From: Fluoribacter gormanii
GTDB taxonomy: Bacteria; Pseudomonadota; Gammaproteobacteria; Legionellales; Legionellaceae
Direction: 5' to 3'
Length of the DNA: 64,000 nucleotides
NCBI RefSeq assembly: GCF_900156395.1
Contig: NZ_FTNL01000010.1
Span: 60,966 to 124,965 of the forward strand
Every line of letters starts with the position of its first letter. Position 1 is the first letter of the stretch. Below are positions 47,337 to 57,970 of the stretch, one piece after another. Below the pieces are notes generated by a model. That model was given only the letters and a program-made list of their open reading frames with translations, was not told the DNA's origin and ran no database searches. The position numbers were made by a program, and so were the translations under genes.

Positions 47337-47951
47337 TCATAACGGGATCTGATCGTTTAAGGTTCCTGCAACCTGCAATTGATGAGCCACAATACGTGCC
47401 AGGTAGTCAAATTCAATATTAACTTCTTGGCCATTTTTTAAGAAGCCCAGGGTTGTATGAAGTAATGTGTGTGGAACGAGCATTAATTTAATGCGTTGAT
47501 TTACCACCTCATTAATCGTTAGGCTTACCCCTTCAACAGTAATACTACCTTTAGGTATTAGATACAACATTGCATTCGCATCAAATCCATTTAACTCCAC
47601 TTCAATAAACTCATTAAGATGGTTAATGGAATGAATTTGAGCAATCGCATCCACATGCCCACTTACGTAATGCCCACCAAAACGTGTCGATGCAAGCATG
47701 GCTCGCTCTAAATTGACTTCATCGCCTATTTTGAGGCCCCCTAAAGTAGTTCTATGCAAAGTTTCTGGGGAAATATCAAAACTCAAGTTACTTTGTTCTG
47801 ATGGCAATAAAGTGAGACAGACACCATTTACTGCGATGCTTTCGCCTGTTTGTAATTGTTTAAAAACAGATGAAATAATCAATCGATTCGCGCCATCATG
47901 CTCAGTATTGCTAATCACGGTACCTTTGCTTTCAATAATTCCGGTAAACAT
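47337..47951 (-). CDS. ribE: Riboflavin synthase, alpha chain
   Basis: Dismutates two 6,7-dimethyl-8-ribityllumazine into riboflavin and a pyrimidine. Two lumazine-binding repeats are visible: MFTGIIESKG with NGVCLTL (first), and GHVDA with SITVEGVSLTI (second). At 204 residues the length is typical. No FMN riboswitch-like leader is seen, since the preceding gene ends 9 bases upstream on the same strand. Confidence 0.95.
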   Translation of the reverse strand: MFTGIIESKGTVISNTEHDGANRLIISSVFKQLQTGESIAVNGVCLTLLPSEQSNLSFDISPETLHRTTLGGLKIGDEVNLERAMLASTRFGGHYVSGHVDAIAQIHSINHLNEFIEVELNGFDANAMLYLIPKGSITVEGVSLTINEVVNQRIKLMLVPHTLLHTTLGFLKNGQEVNIEFDYLARIVAHQLQVAGTLNDQIPL

Positions 47952-47960
47952 AGATTTCTC

Positions 47961-49598
47961 TCATTCCTGACTCAAATGTGTTCGCCGCTCTTGCATGGTT
48001 TCTGCACTATTAATCACTGTTTGCCGACAAATTTCCTGCATCACAGGGATTTCCTTCAGAGGCTTTCCTTCATGAATGGTATAAGCAATCAAAAAGCTAT
48101 CGCGCCATAATTTTTCAGTTCGCTTTTCCTTGGATTTCATCCATAAAGCAATCCATAAAAAGTGAAACTGCCATTTATCGCGATGCAGTTCCATTTCTTC
48201 AGAAAATACCGCATCAATAGCTTCTTCCATCCGACACACTCTAATCCCATCAACAAAACTACTGTTATGGTTAACGATTTTATCAACTAAAGGATTTTCC
48301 AAAAACCACGATTCAGTAAACGATTTGGTTTTGAGCCATGACTTAGAACGTCGCAAGGATTCGGAAATCACCTCTTGTGTAAAGGGTGTAATTTGGATAC
48401 TCAATTGTTCGAAAAGATAATCTAAATCCAACTTGTTAGGACGTAAGCGTATCCCCAATTGCTCTTGAATTTCTAAAAATTGGACATTCGGAATCTCGCC
48501 CTTTTCTATTGTTATCGCTAGAAAATGCTCTACCATCATTGTGAAATACGATAAATCCACTTCGCGCAAAGTTACGTTTTCATCAAAAGCTTGATTGTAA
48601 TAATCCTTCACATCTTTTGATGAAAGCGAAGGCGTTATCCATGCATCTTTAAGGCCTAACTCGTACTTTAATAGCAAACCACAAAGTCTGTTTTTCCTAT
48701 TTTTACGAACATGTAGAAAAACCCCTTGCGAGCCGGAACCATCTACTTCAGTAGCTCTAATAGTCATCTTGGCCACCTCAGGCTCTGGTGCGAATACCAC
48801 TCCTTGTTTGCGTTGAATTTTTATCCAGGAATCAAAGAGGGAATGATAACTCTCAGGATACCAATATTTGATCGTCTGTAAGCGTGTAAGAGATATTGAT
48901 GATAGAGTAACCATCCCTATAATTTGACTCAGAGTATTCACCGCAACTTCGCGAACTTCGGCTTTTGGATGTAATAAAATAAGTAAGGCAATATCTGCGC
49001 CCTCTACAATATTATATAGGTCAACCATGAGGTCGATAAAAAAATCAGCCGGCATTGCATAACTTTGAGCGAAAAAATTTTCGGCTATTTCAAAAACATT
49101 AAGATCCGCTAATTCATGAATCAAGTCACGAATTGCATCGAGATGCGATATGGGCTCACCTTCTTGAATAGATTCTTCCTCATCACTCGCAAGCTCATAG
49201 TAAGCATTTTCTAAATTCTCAGTCAATTCAACGTGTGATTCATAAAATGAATTTAATACGGGCAACCAAAAACTCAGTGTGTGTTTGCGTGAATTAATCA
49301 TTTCGGCTAAGTGATTCATCAACTGAACCAAGGTTTTTGCAGGGATCTTATTGTTGGATTCTGCAGCGCCTTGCAATTGAGCAACACAAATATCCAAAGC
49401 AAAAACACAGGCAGAATAAACTGAAAGTCCTTCATCCAGTTTTTCTTCTAAATTACTGATGATATCAATTAACTTAAAAGCCAGTTCGGGCTGTTGGAAA
49501 AATAAAATATATAATTGAGGATCTGGCTCCGCATTTTGTTCAATTAGGGCAGCCATTTCAGTAAGTAAATGATACAGCTCTGACGAATTACTAGTCAT
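47961..49598 (-). CDS. Large helical protein of unknown function, 545 aa
   Basis: I do not recognise the family. The sequence is soluble and helix-rich, with HEAT-like spacing around HPKAEVREVAVNTLSQII (about 205-225), an acidic linker (about 140-160) and a more beta-like central part (about 280-330). No signal peptide, transmembrane span or catalytic motif is evident. It overlaps yciA by 4 bases upstream and lies 9 bases before ribE, so it is likely cotranscribed with them. Conservation of this order in related genomes would argue for a core function, whereas sporadic occurrence would fit an effector. Confidence 0.75.
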   Translation of the reverse strand: MTSNSSELYHLLTEMAALIEQNAEPDPQLYILFFQQPELAFKLIDIISNLEEKLDEGLSVYSACVFALDICVAQLQGAAESNNKIPAKTLVQLMNHLAEMINSRKHTLSFWLPVLNSFYESHVELTENLENAYYELASDEEESIQEGEPISHLDAIRDLIHELADLNVFEIAENFFAQSYAMPADFFIDLMVDLYNIVEGADIALLILLHPKAEVREVAVNTLSQIIGMVTLSSISLTRLQTIKYWYPESYHSLFDSWIKIQRKQGVVFAPEPEVAKMTIRATEVDGSGSQGVFLHVRKNRKNRLCGLLLKYELGLKDAWITPSLSSKDVKDYYNQAFDENVTLREVDLSYFTMMVEHFLAITIEKGEIPNVQFLEIQEQLGIRLRPNKLDLDYLFEQLSIQITPFTQEVISESLRRSKSWLKTKSFTESWFLENPLVDKIVNHNSSFVDGIRVCRMEEAIDAVFSEEMELHRDKWQFHFLWIALWMKSKEKRTEKLWRDSFLIAYTIHEGKPLKEIPVMQEICRQTVINSAETMQERRTHLSQE

Positions 49599-49978
49599 AT
49601 TTTTTTAGGTACCTGTCTTGCTTTACCCTTTTCATCTATGGCAACAAAAACAAAAACGCCTTCGGTGACTTGATAAGTTTCATTTTGGGTGGCAGGATGC
49701 GCCCATACCTCAACACGGAACGTCATAGAGGTATTACCTTGTTTTATCAGAGTTACGTAACAACTCACAAGATCCCCCACATGGACTGGTTTTAAAAAAC
49801 TCATGGAGTGAATGGCAACAGTGGCAACACGCCCTAATGCTAATCTTTTTGCCAATATTCCTGCAGCTAAATCCATTTGCGACACAATCCAACCCCCAAA
49901 GATATCGCCATTGGCATTAGTATCTGCTGGCATTGCCAAAGTCTGGATAGCAAGCTCCCCCTTGGGAATGTTGGTCAT
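49595..49978 (-). CDS. yciA: Acyl-CoA thioesterase, YciA type
   Basis: A hotdog-fold hydrolase of 127 residues, releasing CoA from fatty acyl-CoA. The family block NANGDIFGGWIVSQMDLA holds the catalytic Asp, and HSMSFLKPVHVGD follows. It overlaps the next gene by 4 bases, implying coupled translation. Confidence 0.93.
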   Translation of the reverse strand: MTNIPKGELAIQTLAMPADTNANGDIFGGWIVSQMDLAAGILAKRLALGRVATVAIHSMSFLKPVHVGDLVSCYVTLIKQGNTSMTFRVEVWAHPATQNETYQVTEGVFVFVAIDEKGKARQVPKKI

Positions 49979-50003
49979 GATTCACCTATGTTATACGAGA
50001 TAT

Positions 50004-50092
50004 AGTCTGGTGAAGCGAAGCGGAACCCGAGATTGGAAATTAATTCATACCCGAGATCCTGGGTTTTGCTTTGCTTCATCCAGGCTACAATG
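50004..50092. repeat. Paired copies of the dispersed CCTGGGTT/AACCCAGG element
   Basis: A left copy near 50009-50028 (CTGGTGAAGCGAAGCGGAAC) and a right inverted copy near 50058-50085 (CTGGGTTTTGCTTTGC and CTTCATCCAG) face each other around a short spacer between yciA and tex. The combined element could fold into one long hairpin. Confidence 0.6.
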
Positions 50093-50102
50093 CATCAAGT
50101 TT

Positions 50103-52445
50103 TTAATTCCGTTTCAACTTCGCCAAGGCATCTGCCATTGCTGTATTAAATACAGTCTTTTTGGCTGGCTCAACTTTTTTAGCCTCAGTTTTTTTCTTAT
50201 GCTCAGTTTTTTTAACTTGAGGTGGTCTTTTCACTTCAGATGCTTTTGCAATTTTTTTAACAGGTTGATTTGCTGGCTCATCTTCCAATTTCATACTTAA
50301 GCCAATACGTTTTCTTTCTTTATCCACTTCAATAACCTTGACCGTCACAATATCACCGGCCTTCACTATAGTACGTGGATCAGAAATAAATTTGTTGGTC
50401 ATCGCTGAAATATGTACCAATCCATCCTGGTGTACGCCAATATCCACAAAGGCACCAAAATTAGTCACATTACTTACAACACCTTCCAGGATCATTCCTT
50501 CATACAAATGTTCAATGTCTTCGACACCTTCCTTGAACTGTGCCGTTTTAAATTCAGGTCTTGGATCGCGGCCTGGTTTTTCCAGTTCACGCAACACATC
50601 TCTTATTGTAGGCAAACCAAATTGTTCATCAATAAACTGTTCAGCATTCACACTGTTTAATAGTTCTTTATTACCGATCAGCTTCTTAATATCAATGTTT
50701 TTATTCTCAATAATTTTTTCTACTAGAGGATAAGCTTCCGGGTGCACACACGAGGCATCAAGTGGATTATCACCATTCATAATGCGTAAAAAACCCGCTG
50801 CTTGTTGGAAGGCTTTTTCGCCCATGCGATGTACACTTTTTAATTCCATGCGGTTTTTAAATGCACCATGTTCATCACGATAAAGTACAATATTTTTGGC
50901 CAGAGCCTCATTAAGACCTGAAACATGAGATAACAGTGCAGCTGAAGCAGTATTTACATCTACACCTACGGCATTCACGCAATCTTCTACAACACCATCA
51001 AGACTGCGAGCCAGGCGAGTTTGATTCACATCATGTTGATACTGTCCTACTCCAATAGATTTGGCTTCGATTTTGACCAACTCAGCAAGCGGATCCTGGA
51101 GGCGTCGCGCAATAGAAACAGCCCCTCTTAACGTAACATCCAAATCAGGGAATTCTTGAGAAGCAATTTCTGAAGCTGAGTAAACAGATGCGCCCGCCTC
51201 ACTTACGATAACTTTCGTCAGTTTTAAATCAGGATACATTTTTATTAACTCAGTAACCAAGCGTTCTGTTTCACGAGAACCCGTACCATTACCGATACTT
51301 ATCAAATTAACCTGATATTTTGCTGCCAGTTTAGCTAAATCAGTAATTGCCTGATGCCATTCATTTTGTGGCGCTAACGGGAAAATAACGGTGTAATCCA
51401 GCAATTTACCTGTTGCATCAACTACAACTACTTTAACTCCGGTTCTGATTCCAGGATCAAGTCCAATAGTAATTTGTGGACCTGCCGGTGCGGCGAGTAA
51501 TAAGTCACGTAAATTTCTGGAAAATACTTTTATTGCCTCTTCATCTGCAATTTCCCGTAAGCGAGTCAACAACTCCAACTCTAACTTGGTAAATAATTTT
51601 ACCTTCCAGGTTAGGCGCACTGTTTCAAGCAACCAACTGTCGGCTTTTCTTTGTTGATCAACGATATTGAAATGAGCTGCCAATTTATTTTCACCGTACG
51701 ATACATCGTGTTCAGGTAAAGTAAGGCTCACTTGCAAGACACTTTCTCGACGTCCGCGGAATAACGCTAAAGCACGATGTGACGGAATTTTTTTAATCGC
51801 TTCAGAATAATCAAAGTAATCTGAAAACTTATTGACGGTTTCTTTTTTCTTCGCGCTACCTGTTGATTTGACGATGCCGTGCTGCCACAAGTATTCACGT
51901 AATTCATTAATCAAATCAGCATCTTCAGCAAAATGCTCCATTAATATATGGCGAGCACCTTCTAATGCTGCTTTTGCATCCTCAACGCCGGCCTCAGGAT
52001 TGACAAATTGAGTAGCTTCTATTTCGGGGTCCAAGCTAGGATTTTTCCATAGTGCCTGCGCAAGTGGGTCCAATCCTGCTTCGATGGCAATTTGCGCCTT
52101 TGTACGACGCTTGGGCCTGAATGGCAAATATAAGTCTTCAAGACGAGTTTTAGTGTCTGCTGCCAAAATGTTTTTTTCAAGCTCAGGAGTTAGTTTCTCT
52201 TGTTCGCGGATAGACTGTAAAACTACGGCTCGACGCTCATCCAATTCACGCAGATAAAGTACACGCTCATCAATAAAGCGTAATTGCACATCATCTAGTC
52301 CTTCGGTAGCTTCCTTGCGATAACGAGCAATGAAAGGAACAGTTGCCCCTTCATTAAGCAGACGAATGGCTGCTTCTGTCTGCGCTGGTTTAACTTTGAG
52401 CTCTTGCGCAATAATCGCAGCTAATCTCAACATCTCTTGAGTCAT
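50103..52445 (-). CDS. tex: Tex-family RNA-binding transcription accessory protein
   Basis: A 780-residue protein of the Tex/YqgF superfamily, implicated in transcription-related RNA handling. The helical N-terminal region is followed by a YqgF-like domain ([19 protein letters not shown]), helix-hairpin-helix segments ([35 protein letters not shown]), and an S1 RNA-binding domain ([18 protein letters not shown]) near 650-720. The tail is extended and lysine-rich. It is a monocistronic gene flanked by repeats. Confidence 0.95.
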   Translation of the reverse strand: MTQEMLRLAAIIAQELKVKPAQTEAAIRLLNEGATVPFIARYRKEATEGLDDVQLRFIDERVLYLRELDERRAVVLQSIREQEKLTPELEKNILAADTKTRLEDLYLPFRPKRRTKAQIAIEAGLDPLAQALWKNPSLDPEIEATQFVNPEAGVEDAKAALEGARHILMEHFAEDADLINELREYLWQHGIVKSTGSAKKKETVNKFSDYFDYSEAIKKIPSHRALALFRGRRESVLQVSLTLPEHDVSYGENKLAAHFNIVDQQRKADSWLLETVRLTWKVKLFTKLELELLTRLREIADEEAIKVFSRNLRDLLLAAPAGPQITIGLDPGIRTGVKVVVVDATGKLLDYTVIFPLAPQNEWHQAITDLAKLAAKYQVNLISIGNGTGSRETERLVTELIKMYPDLKLTKVIVSEAGASVYSASEIASQEFPDLDVTLRGAVSIARRLQDPLAELVKIEAKSIGVGQYQHDVNQTRLARSLDGVVEDCVNAVGVDVNTASAALLSHVSGLNEALAKNIVLYRDEHGAFKNRMELKSVHRMGEKAFQQAAGFLRIMNGDNPLDASCVHPEAYPLVEKIIENKNIDIKKLIGNKELLNSVNAEQFIDEQFGLPTIRDVLRELEKPGRDPRPEFKTAQFKEGVEDIEHLYEGMILEGVVSNVTNFGAFVDIGVHQDGLVHISAMTNKFISDPRTIVKAGDIVTVKVIEVDKERKRIGLSMKLEDEPANQPVKKIAKASEVKRPPQVKKTEHKKKTEAKKVEPAKKTVFNTAMADALAKLKRN

Positions 52446-52511
52446 TTACATCCCCGTAAAACATAAAAAATATAACAATTGATTACTTCACCCTAGAAAT
52501 ATAAGGAAAAT

Positions 52512-52585
52512 GTAACCTGGGTGTCGCAAAGCGCAACCCAAATTCGGCAATTCCGTTCTTGGGTTACGCGCTGCTTTTGCCTACC
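52512..52585. repeat. Dispersed inverted repeat upstream of tex
   Basis: AACCTGGGT and AACCCA in one copy (52514-52540) face TGGGTTACGCGCTGC (52560 on) in another. It belongs to the same family as those at 50004 and 60764, in the 225-base gap between tex and glmS. Confidence 0.55.
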
Positions 52586-52670
52586 ATAAACTATAAGTTC
52601 TTATCTTAAGCTCCCTCTTTATACATAGAGAAGAAGGTCAAGGGTGACTAGTTAAAAAACCGCCACATTA

Positions 52671-54485
52671 TTACTCAACAGTCACAGATTTGGCAAGATT
52701 ACGTGGCTGATCAACATCAGTTCCTTTAACAACAGCAACATGATAAGCCAACAGTTGCAAAGGAATCGTATAAATAATTGGAGCCACCCATAGGCCACAG
52801 CAAGGGACCTTAATCAAACGAGCCCCATTTGCTCGCCAACTTTGAGAGTCATCAACAAAAACAAACAACTGGCCACCTCGAGCACTGACTTCATGTAAAT
52901 TGGATTTTAATTTATCCAACAACTCATCGTTAGGAGCAACAGCAACAACAGGCATGTTTTCATCAACCAAAGCCAAAGGACCGTGTTTCAACTCGCCGGA
53001 AGGGTATGCCTCAGCATGAATATAAGAAATTTCCTTTAATTTCAACGCACCTTCCAAGGCTACTGGGTACTGTACTCCTCGTCCTAAAAATAAAGCATGT
53101 GCTTTATGTACAAACAGTGATGCCAGGTCTTCAATTTCTTCGTTCATCTTTAATGCACGTTCACAACTTGCAGGCAGCTCCTGCAATTGTTTTAATACTT
53201 CATTGGCTCGATTATCATGACACAACGCTGCCGCTAACATCAAAAAAGCAGCCAACTGAGTAGTAAATGCCTTGGTAGACGCCACACCAATCTCAACTCC
53301 AGCACGTGTTAGAAAAACACAATCAGCCTCTCTGACCAAAGTGCTTGTTGCAACATTACAAATCGCCAAACTGGCCAAATACCCCTTCTCTTTTGCTTTT
53401 TGTAACGCAGCAAGAGTATCTGCTGTCTCGCCTGACTGGGAAACAGTAATAAATAAAGTATCTTTAGGAACTACCACGTCACGATAACGATACTCACTGG
53501 CAATTTCAACTTGGGTTGGCAACCCAGCCAATGATTCTAACCAATATTTGGCAACCAAACCCGCGTGGTAACTGGTGCCGCAAGCAACAATATGGATTTG
53601 CTTCACCATAGGAAATATATGAGAAGCGCGTTCCCCAAAACTGGCTCTAAGTACCTCCACACTATTAACACGCCCCTCTAAAGTATCATTCAGCACTTTA
53701 GATTGTTCAAAAATTTCCTTGAGCATAAAATGCCGATAAGGACCTTTACTTACTGTTTCGGAATCACTTGTTAAAAGATGAAGAGGACGCTCGACAAAAG
53801 TTTTGGAGGAGTCATAAATTGCGATGCTTTTTGAGGTAATAACAGCGCTGTCCCCTTCTTCCAAATAAATTACTGATTGTGCGAAAGATTTTAATGCCAA
53901 TCCATCAGAAGCGATAAAATTCTCACCGATTCCTATGCCGACAACGAGAGGACTACCTTTACGAATAGCAATGAGTTCTTTGGGATTTTGTTGATGGATA
54001 ACACCTAAAGCGAAAGCCCCTTCCATTTCTGCGGCGGCGGTCTGTACGGCCTGGAGCAAATTTTCGCTCTGAAGATAATAGTAATGAATTAAATGGGCCG
54101 CCACTTCTGTGTCCGTTTCGGAAGTAAACTGATACCCCTTCAGTGCCAATTCACGACGCAATTCCTCATGATTTTCAATAATCCCATTATGTACCAATGC
54201 AAGTTGTCCATGCGATATATGGGGATGTGCATTTTGTTCTGAAGGCTTACCGTGGGTGGCCCATCGCGTATGGGCAATACCTGTATTACCAGCAACAGCG
54301 GTTTCTTGCATGGCGTCAGCTAAATTTTGTACCTTACCCTGGATTCTTACGCGGTTTAAGCGTTTGTCATTATCAATTACTGCAATCCCAGCAGAATCAT
54401 AACCTCTATATTCTAAACGACGTAACCCTTCCAGTAAAATTTTACTGATGTCCCTTTCAGATACAGCTCCAATAATCCCACACAT
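52671..54485 (-). CDS. glmS: Glucosamine-6-phosphate synthase (glutamine-hydrolysing)
   Basis: Makes glucosamine 6-phosphate from fructose 6-phosphate and glutamine, the entry to UDP-GlcNAc. That nucleotide is the precursor of WecB and PseB products in this same window. Cys2 nucleophile in MCGIIGAVS, then HTRWATHGKPSEQNAHPH, two SIS domains (ACGTSYHAG and TVSQSGETADT) and the C-terminal PRNLAKSVTVE end. At 604 residues the length is typical. Confidence 0.97.
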   Translation of the reverse strand: MCGIIGAVSERDISKILLEGLRRLEYRGYDSAGIAVIDNDKRLNRVRIQGKVQNLADAMQETAVAGNTGIAHTRWATHGKPSEQNAHPHISHGQLALVHNGIIENHEELRRELALKGYQFTSETDTEVAAHLIHYYYLQSENLLQAVQTAAAEMEGAFALGVIHQQNPKELIAIRKGSPLVVGIGIGENFIASDGLALKSFAQSVIYLEEGDSAVITSKSIAIYDSSKTFVERPLHLLTSDSETVSKGPYRHFMLKEIFEQSKVLNDTLEGRVNSVEVLRASFGERASHIFPMVKQIHIVACGTSYHAGLVAKYWLESLAGLPTQVEIASEYRYRDVVVPKDTLFITVSQSGETADTLAALQKAKEKGYLASLAICNVATSTLVREADCVFLTRAGVEIGVASTKAFTTQLAAFLMLAAALCHDNRANEVLKQLQELPASCERALKMNEEIEDLASLFVHKAHALFLGRGVQYPVALEGALKLKEISYIHAEAYPSGELKHGPLALVDENMPVVAVAPNDELLDKLKSNLHEVSARGGQLFVFVDDSQSWRANGARLIKVPCCGLWVAPIIYTIPLQLLAYHVAVVKGTDVDQPRNLAKSVTVE

Positions 54486-54698
54486 AACCAGCTCCTCGCT
54501 TCAACAACCGCACATGAACGACTTATCAATAAAAAAAGGGCAATTATGCCATAAACATTTATAAATCACTAACATGTTCCGTATAGAAAACTCGCTCCAG
54601 AGGACGATGTCGTAAAGTTTATCCTCTAAAGATTTAAAGTTTAAAATTATAGGCTCAGTGAGGTCATCGCGGTATTCGGGAATTCCACAAAAAGAAAA

Positions 54699-54734
54699 CC
54701 CGGGTAATGGCTGTGCCTTCACCCAGGCCACGCT
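54699..54734. repeat. Partial copy of the dispersed repeat near glmS
   Basis: CCCGGGT and ACCCAGGC flank a short spacer in the 279-base gap between glmS and plaC. Half of the fuller dyad is present. Confidence 0.45.
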
Positions 54735-54764
54735 AGAAAAAACGCTAAATGACTCTCAACTTTT

Positions 54765-56063
54765 TTACTCTATAGGATTTTGACACGCTACATCATATCC
54801 ATGGTCTTTCATGGCCTTGCACACCTCAAAAGCAAGGAGCCCATGAGCACGAGTACTTGGATGAATTTCATCCCAGAATAAATAACTCTCAGGAGTATCA
54901 CATACTTGATAGTTTTTGTCTCCTGCTGCAAAGCTTGCATCTCTATATTGTAGCACTTGTGCATAGCGTAATACGTAGTTATTGGCAAAAGGCGAACTAC
55001 GGAATGCATCATACATAGGAAGCTTCACATCAATACACGCTTCCGTCGTGTTAGTAAATCCATAATTTTCGGGATTTTTTAAAGCTCGTCCCAAATAATC
55101 GCCCATGTCGATGTAGAGGAAATTTGAATCGGGATAAATTTTTGCCCATTCTTGCATACGATTTCGAAGTCGCTCATTGTGCATATCAATGGCATTATTC
55201 AAAACTTCTCTATCTGTGGTTTGCACCATGCGAGGAGTATCACCAATATGAGGCAGTCCCATAATCACGAAACGACGCGCACCAGCTTGCATTAATTTCA
55301 TAACGGCAGAGCCAGCACCAGAGAGGACGTTATCAACATAGGTACTCATTACTTCCGTATTATAATTGTCTTCAAAGAACAAGACATTGATGTAATCATT
55401 ACTGCCTGAGAAAATAAAAAATACCGTTTCATCACTTAAGACAGGATGCTCGAGCAAATAAGCTTGAACAGTTAACCCAAGACTGGGTGGAACCAACTTA
55501 CCAACAATCAGATTTTTGACTGTTCCCAATGGATGGCGGATCAAATTCCATACCGTTAACTGATAATCATAAGTTGCTGTCCAGCTCCCCCCAAATGCAC
55601 GATTTAAGTAAACTTCTTCATCATCTGGAGAAATGGATATCATTTTTGCTAAATATTCATTCCATACCTGGCCATTGGAGAAACGTGCATTCCAATAAGG
55701 TTTTCCGGGTAATACAGGAACCAATTTGATTTTACTTACCAAATTAGCCACATAAGGTCCTAATTGATTATCAAAAAAATCAGTAACAATGGCGATACCT
55801 GAATCCAAAACCATTTGGGGCACATAATATTCTTCAGCAAACTCAACCATCTTGTTGAGCACGAACGTTTTAAAAGGGGCTACTAAAAAAGCAGGGTCTT
55901 CTTCCTGACGCAAACTTTTAAGTAAATGAGTAGTATTTCCTGTATCGGACAAACTGTCGCCAAAAACAACCATCGATTTTACTGGAGTAGCAGCAAAACT
56001 CATGAATGGAATAAACAAACAAAGGATTAGGAACCACCGCAACTTCCGAATGTAATAGGCCAT
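54765..56063 (-). CDS. plaC: PlaC-type glycerophospholipid:cholesterol acyltransferase / phospholipase A
   Basis: A secreted GDSL hydrolase of 432 residues. A signal peptide ends near Ala24-Ala25. Block I GDSLSDTG has Ser37, the GSNDY block has Asn, and block V has Asp398 and His401 in WDEIHPS. These three positions coincide with the catalytic triad I recall for L. pneumophila PlaC. Two cysteines framing residues from about 340 to 388 (ACIDV and QVCDTPE) fit the disulfide loop through which secreted zinc protease ProA activates that enzyme. Type II secretion is expected, with cholesterol acylation in host membranes. PlaA-like annotation would be the alternative, but length favours PlaC. Confidence 0.88.
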   Translation of the reverse strand: MAYYIRKLRWFLILCLFIPFMSFAATPVKSMVVFGDSLSDTGNTTHLLKSLRQEEDPAFLVAPFKTFVLNKMVEFAEEYYVPQMVLDSGIAIVTDFFDNQLGPYVANLVSKIKLVPVLPGKPYWNARFSNGQVWNEYLAKMISISPDDEEVYLNRAFGGSWTATYDYQLTVWNLIRHPLGTVKNLIVGKLVPPSLGLTVQAYLLEHPVLSDETVFFIFSGSNDYINVLFFEDNYNTEVMSTYVDNVLSGAGSAVMKLMQAGARRFVIMGLPHIGDTPRMVQTTDREVLNNAIDMHNERLRNRMQEWAKIYPDSNFLYIDMGDYLGRALKNPENYGFTNTTEACIDVKLPMYDAFRSSPFANNYVLRYAQVLQYRDASFAAGDKNYQVCDTPESYLFWDEIHPSTRAHGLLAFEVCKAMKDHGYDVACQNPIE

Positions 56064-56274
56064 ATTATCTCCTTATAAAAAGCCAGCGGAATCAAAGCAC
56101 AGATAGCTTTAGTATATAACAGTATGATCGCTGGTTAGTTTTTGTCAACGCATTTAGTTAATTTTGCTTCATATTTAAACGTAGACTGGGTGCATTGAAT
56201 TCAAGCCTATTGATTAAATTCTGTGTAAATGGTAATTTTTGCCAAATATTTTTGTTTATATTTCAGGTAGTACA

Positions 56275-57039
56275 ATGAAAAAAATCGTGATTGCTTCATT
56301 TTATAAATTTGTTCCCTTAGAAAATTTTGAAATGATGCGCCAGCCTTTGCTTACGCAAATGCTTGAAATCAAAATCAAAGGAACCATTATATTAGCCGCC
56401 GAAGGAATTAATGGAAGTTTTGCTGGTACACGTGAGCAAATGGATCTATTTTATCAATTCATCCGCCAAGATGAACGATTAGCTGACTTAAAATTTAAAG
56501 AAACTTTTGATGACGAAAACCCATTCGAGAAATCTAAGGTCAAACTGCGCAAAGAAATTGTCACTATGGGCATAAAAAACATTGACCCATTGAAAATAGT
56601 GGGAACTTATCTTAGCCCCCAAGAATGGAATGAATTAATTAAAGATCCTGATGTCGTGTTAATCGATACTCGTAATGATTATGAATTTGAACTAGGCACA
56701 TTCAAAAATGCGATTAATCCCACTACAGAAAACTTTAGAGATTTTCCGCAATACGTGCACGAGCAGCTACTCGATAAAAAAGATAAAAAAATTGCAATGT
56801 TTTGCACTGGTGGAATACGCTGTGAAAAATCCACTGCTTATTTAAAGGATTTAGGCTTTGAAAATGTTTATCATTTGCATGATGGAATTCTCAACTATAT
56901 TGAACAAATGCCTAAGGAAGAATCGCTCTGGGAAGGACAATGCTTTGTTTTTGATAACCGAGTCGCGGTTGATGATCAACTAAATCGGGTTTATCCTCAA
57001 TTACCATTGGATTACAAACACGATCGCAATAAAGAATAA
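56275..57039 (+). CDS. trhO: tRNA uridine(34) hydroxylase TrhO (rhodanese-type)
   Basis: Oxygen-dependent hydroxylation at U34 of certain tRNAs, the first step to 5-oxyacetyl/methoxy-uridine. A YceA/TrhO protein with an N-terminal acylphosphatase-like domain and a C-terminal rhodanese domain. The active-site loop is CTGGIRC. I choose the ATG at 56275, giving 254 residues and a start [13 protein letters not shown] typical of the family; an upstream TTG at 56239 would add a chance extension. It lies two bases before smpB. Confidence 0.93.
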   Translation: MKKIVIASFYKFVPLENFEMMRQPLLTQMLEIKIKGTIILAAEGINGSFAGTREQMDLFYQFIRQDERLADLKFKETFDDENPFEKSKVKLRKEIVTMGIKNIDPLKIVGTYLSPQEWNELIKDPDVVLIDTRNDYEFELGTFKNAINPTTENFRDFPQYVHEQLLDKKDKKIAMFCTGGIRCEKSTAYLKDLGFENVYHLHDGILNYIEQMPKEESLWEGQCFVFDNRVAVDDQLNRVYPQLPLDYKHDRNKE

Positions 57040-57041
57040 AT

Positions 57042-57518
57042 ATGACAAACAAAAAACAATCCGATTCAACCATTGTGTTGAATCGAAAAGCCGGCTTTAA
57101 CTATTTTATCGAGGATCAATACGAGGCCGGCCTGGTGCTTGAAGGCTGGGAAGTCAAAAGTTTGCGGGCAGGGAAAATAAATTTATCGGATGCTCATATC
57201 ATTCTCAAAAACAGTGAAGCCTTTTTGCTTGGGGCCCAGATTCAACCCCTCATAACCGCCTCTACCCATTCGATTCCTGATCCTATACGTACACGCAAAT
57301 TATTATTAAACAAAAAGGAACTCAATCAACTGATTGGGAGTGTTGAGCGTCAAGGTTATACCATAGTGCCCCTTGCTTTATATTGGAAAAAAAATAAGAT
57401 AAAGATAAAAATAGCCTTGGCTAAAGGTAAAAAGGAACATGATAAACGCGACACCATCAAGGATCGTGAATGGCAAAGAGACCGTTCTCGCTTAATGAAA
57501 AAAACAGGGAGAGATTAA
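57042..57518 (+). CDS. smpB: SsrA-binding protein SmpB
   Basis: Binds tmRNA and delivers it to stalled ribosomes. A 158-residue OB-fold protein: [31 protein letters not shown] and the basic tail [20 protein letters not shown]. It overlaps trhO closely upstream and shares the ATGA junction with bcp downstream. The tmRNA gene itself is not in the window. Confidence 0.97.
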   Translation: MTNKKQSDSTIVLNRKAGFNYFIEDQYEAGLVLEGWEVKSLRAGKINLSDAHIILKNSEAFLLGAQIQPLITASTHSIPDPIRTRKLLLNKKELNQLIGSVERQGYTIVPLALYWKKNKIKIKIALAKGKKEHDKRDTIKDREWQRDRSRLMKKTGRD

Positions 57519-57970
57519 TGAATGTAGATGAATCGGTACCCGATTTTGCATTCGCTGCAACAAGCGGGCTCAATGCCCGTCTAAGTGATTATCGAGGAAC
57601 ATATATAGTCCTTTATTTTTATCCTAAAGACGCAACCCCAGGATGTACTACAGAAGGACAAGATTTCCGCGATGCATATCCTCAGTTTCAGGCATTAAAT
57701 GCCCAAATATTTGGAATTTCTCGTGACAGCTTGAAATCGCATGAGAATTTTAAAGCAAAGCAAAATTTTCCTTTCGAACTAATTAGCGATCATGATGAAC
57801 AATTATGCCAATTGTTTGACGTGATAAAAATGAAATCCATGTATGGTAAACAAGTTCGTGGTATTGAGCGCAGTACATTTCTTATTGATCCACAGGGAAA
57901 ATTAATCAAAGAATGGCGTAAAGTGAGCGTTAAAGGACATGTAGACGAAGTACTTAGCGCACTTAAATAA
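57518..57970 (+). CDS. bcp: Peroxiredoxin, Bcp/PrxQ type
   Basis: Thiol peroxidase of 150 residues. The peroxidatic Cys lies in ATPGCTTEG, and PKD precedes it. The position where PrxQ enzymes often carry a resolving Cys (five residues later) is Gln, so the enzyme may be 1-Cys or resolve through the later Cys in QLCQLF. The start is the ATG overlapping the smpB stop, because an upstream in-frame ATG at 57470 lies well inside smpB. Confidence 0.93.
   Translation: MNVDESVPDFAFAATSGLNARLSDYRGTYIVLYFYPKDATPGCTTEGQDFRDAYPQFQALNAQIFGISRDSLKSHENFKAKQNFPFELISDHDEQLCQLFDVIKMKSMYGKQVRGIERSTFLIDPQGKLIKEWRKVSVKGHVDEVLSALK

Noticed and set aside
49812..50300. 162-codon plus-strand ORF across yciA and the tex tail
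   Set aside because: It spans two opposite-strand genes and the repeat element, with low-complexity Phe/Leu at its end.
54501..54731. 76-codon ORF between glmS and plaC
   Set aside because: It is formed largely by the dispersed repeat and has no start signal; the composition is not protein-like.
54486..54764. glmS ribozyme/riboswitch in the glmS leader
   Set aside because: No glmS ribozyme core was seen; that element is typical of Gram-positive bacteria.
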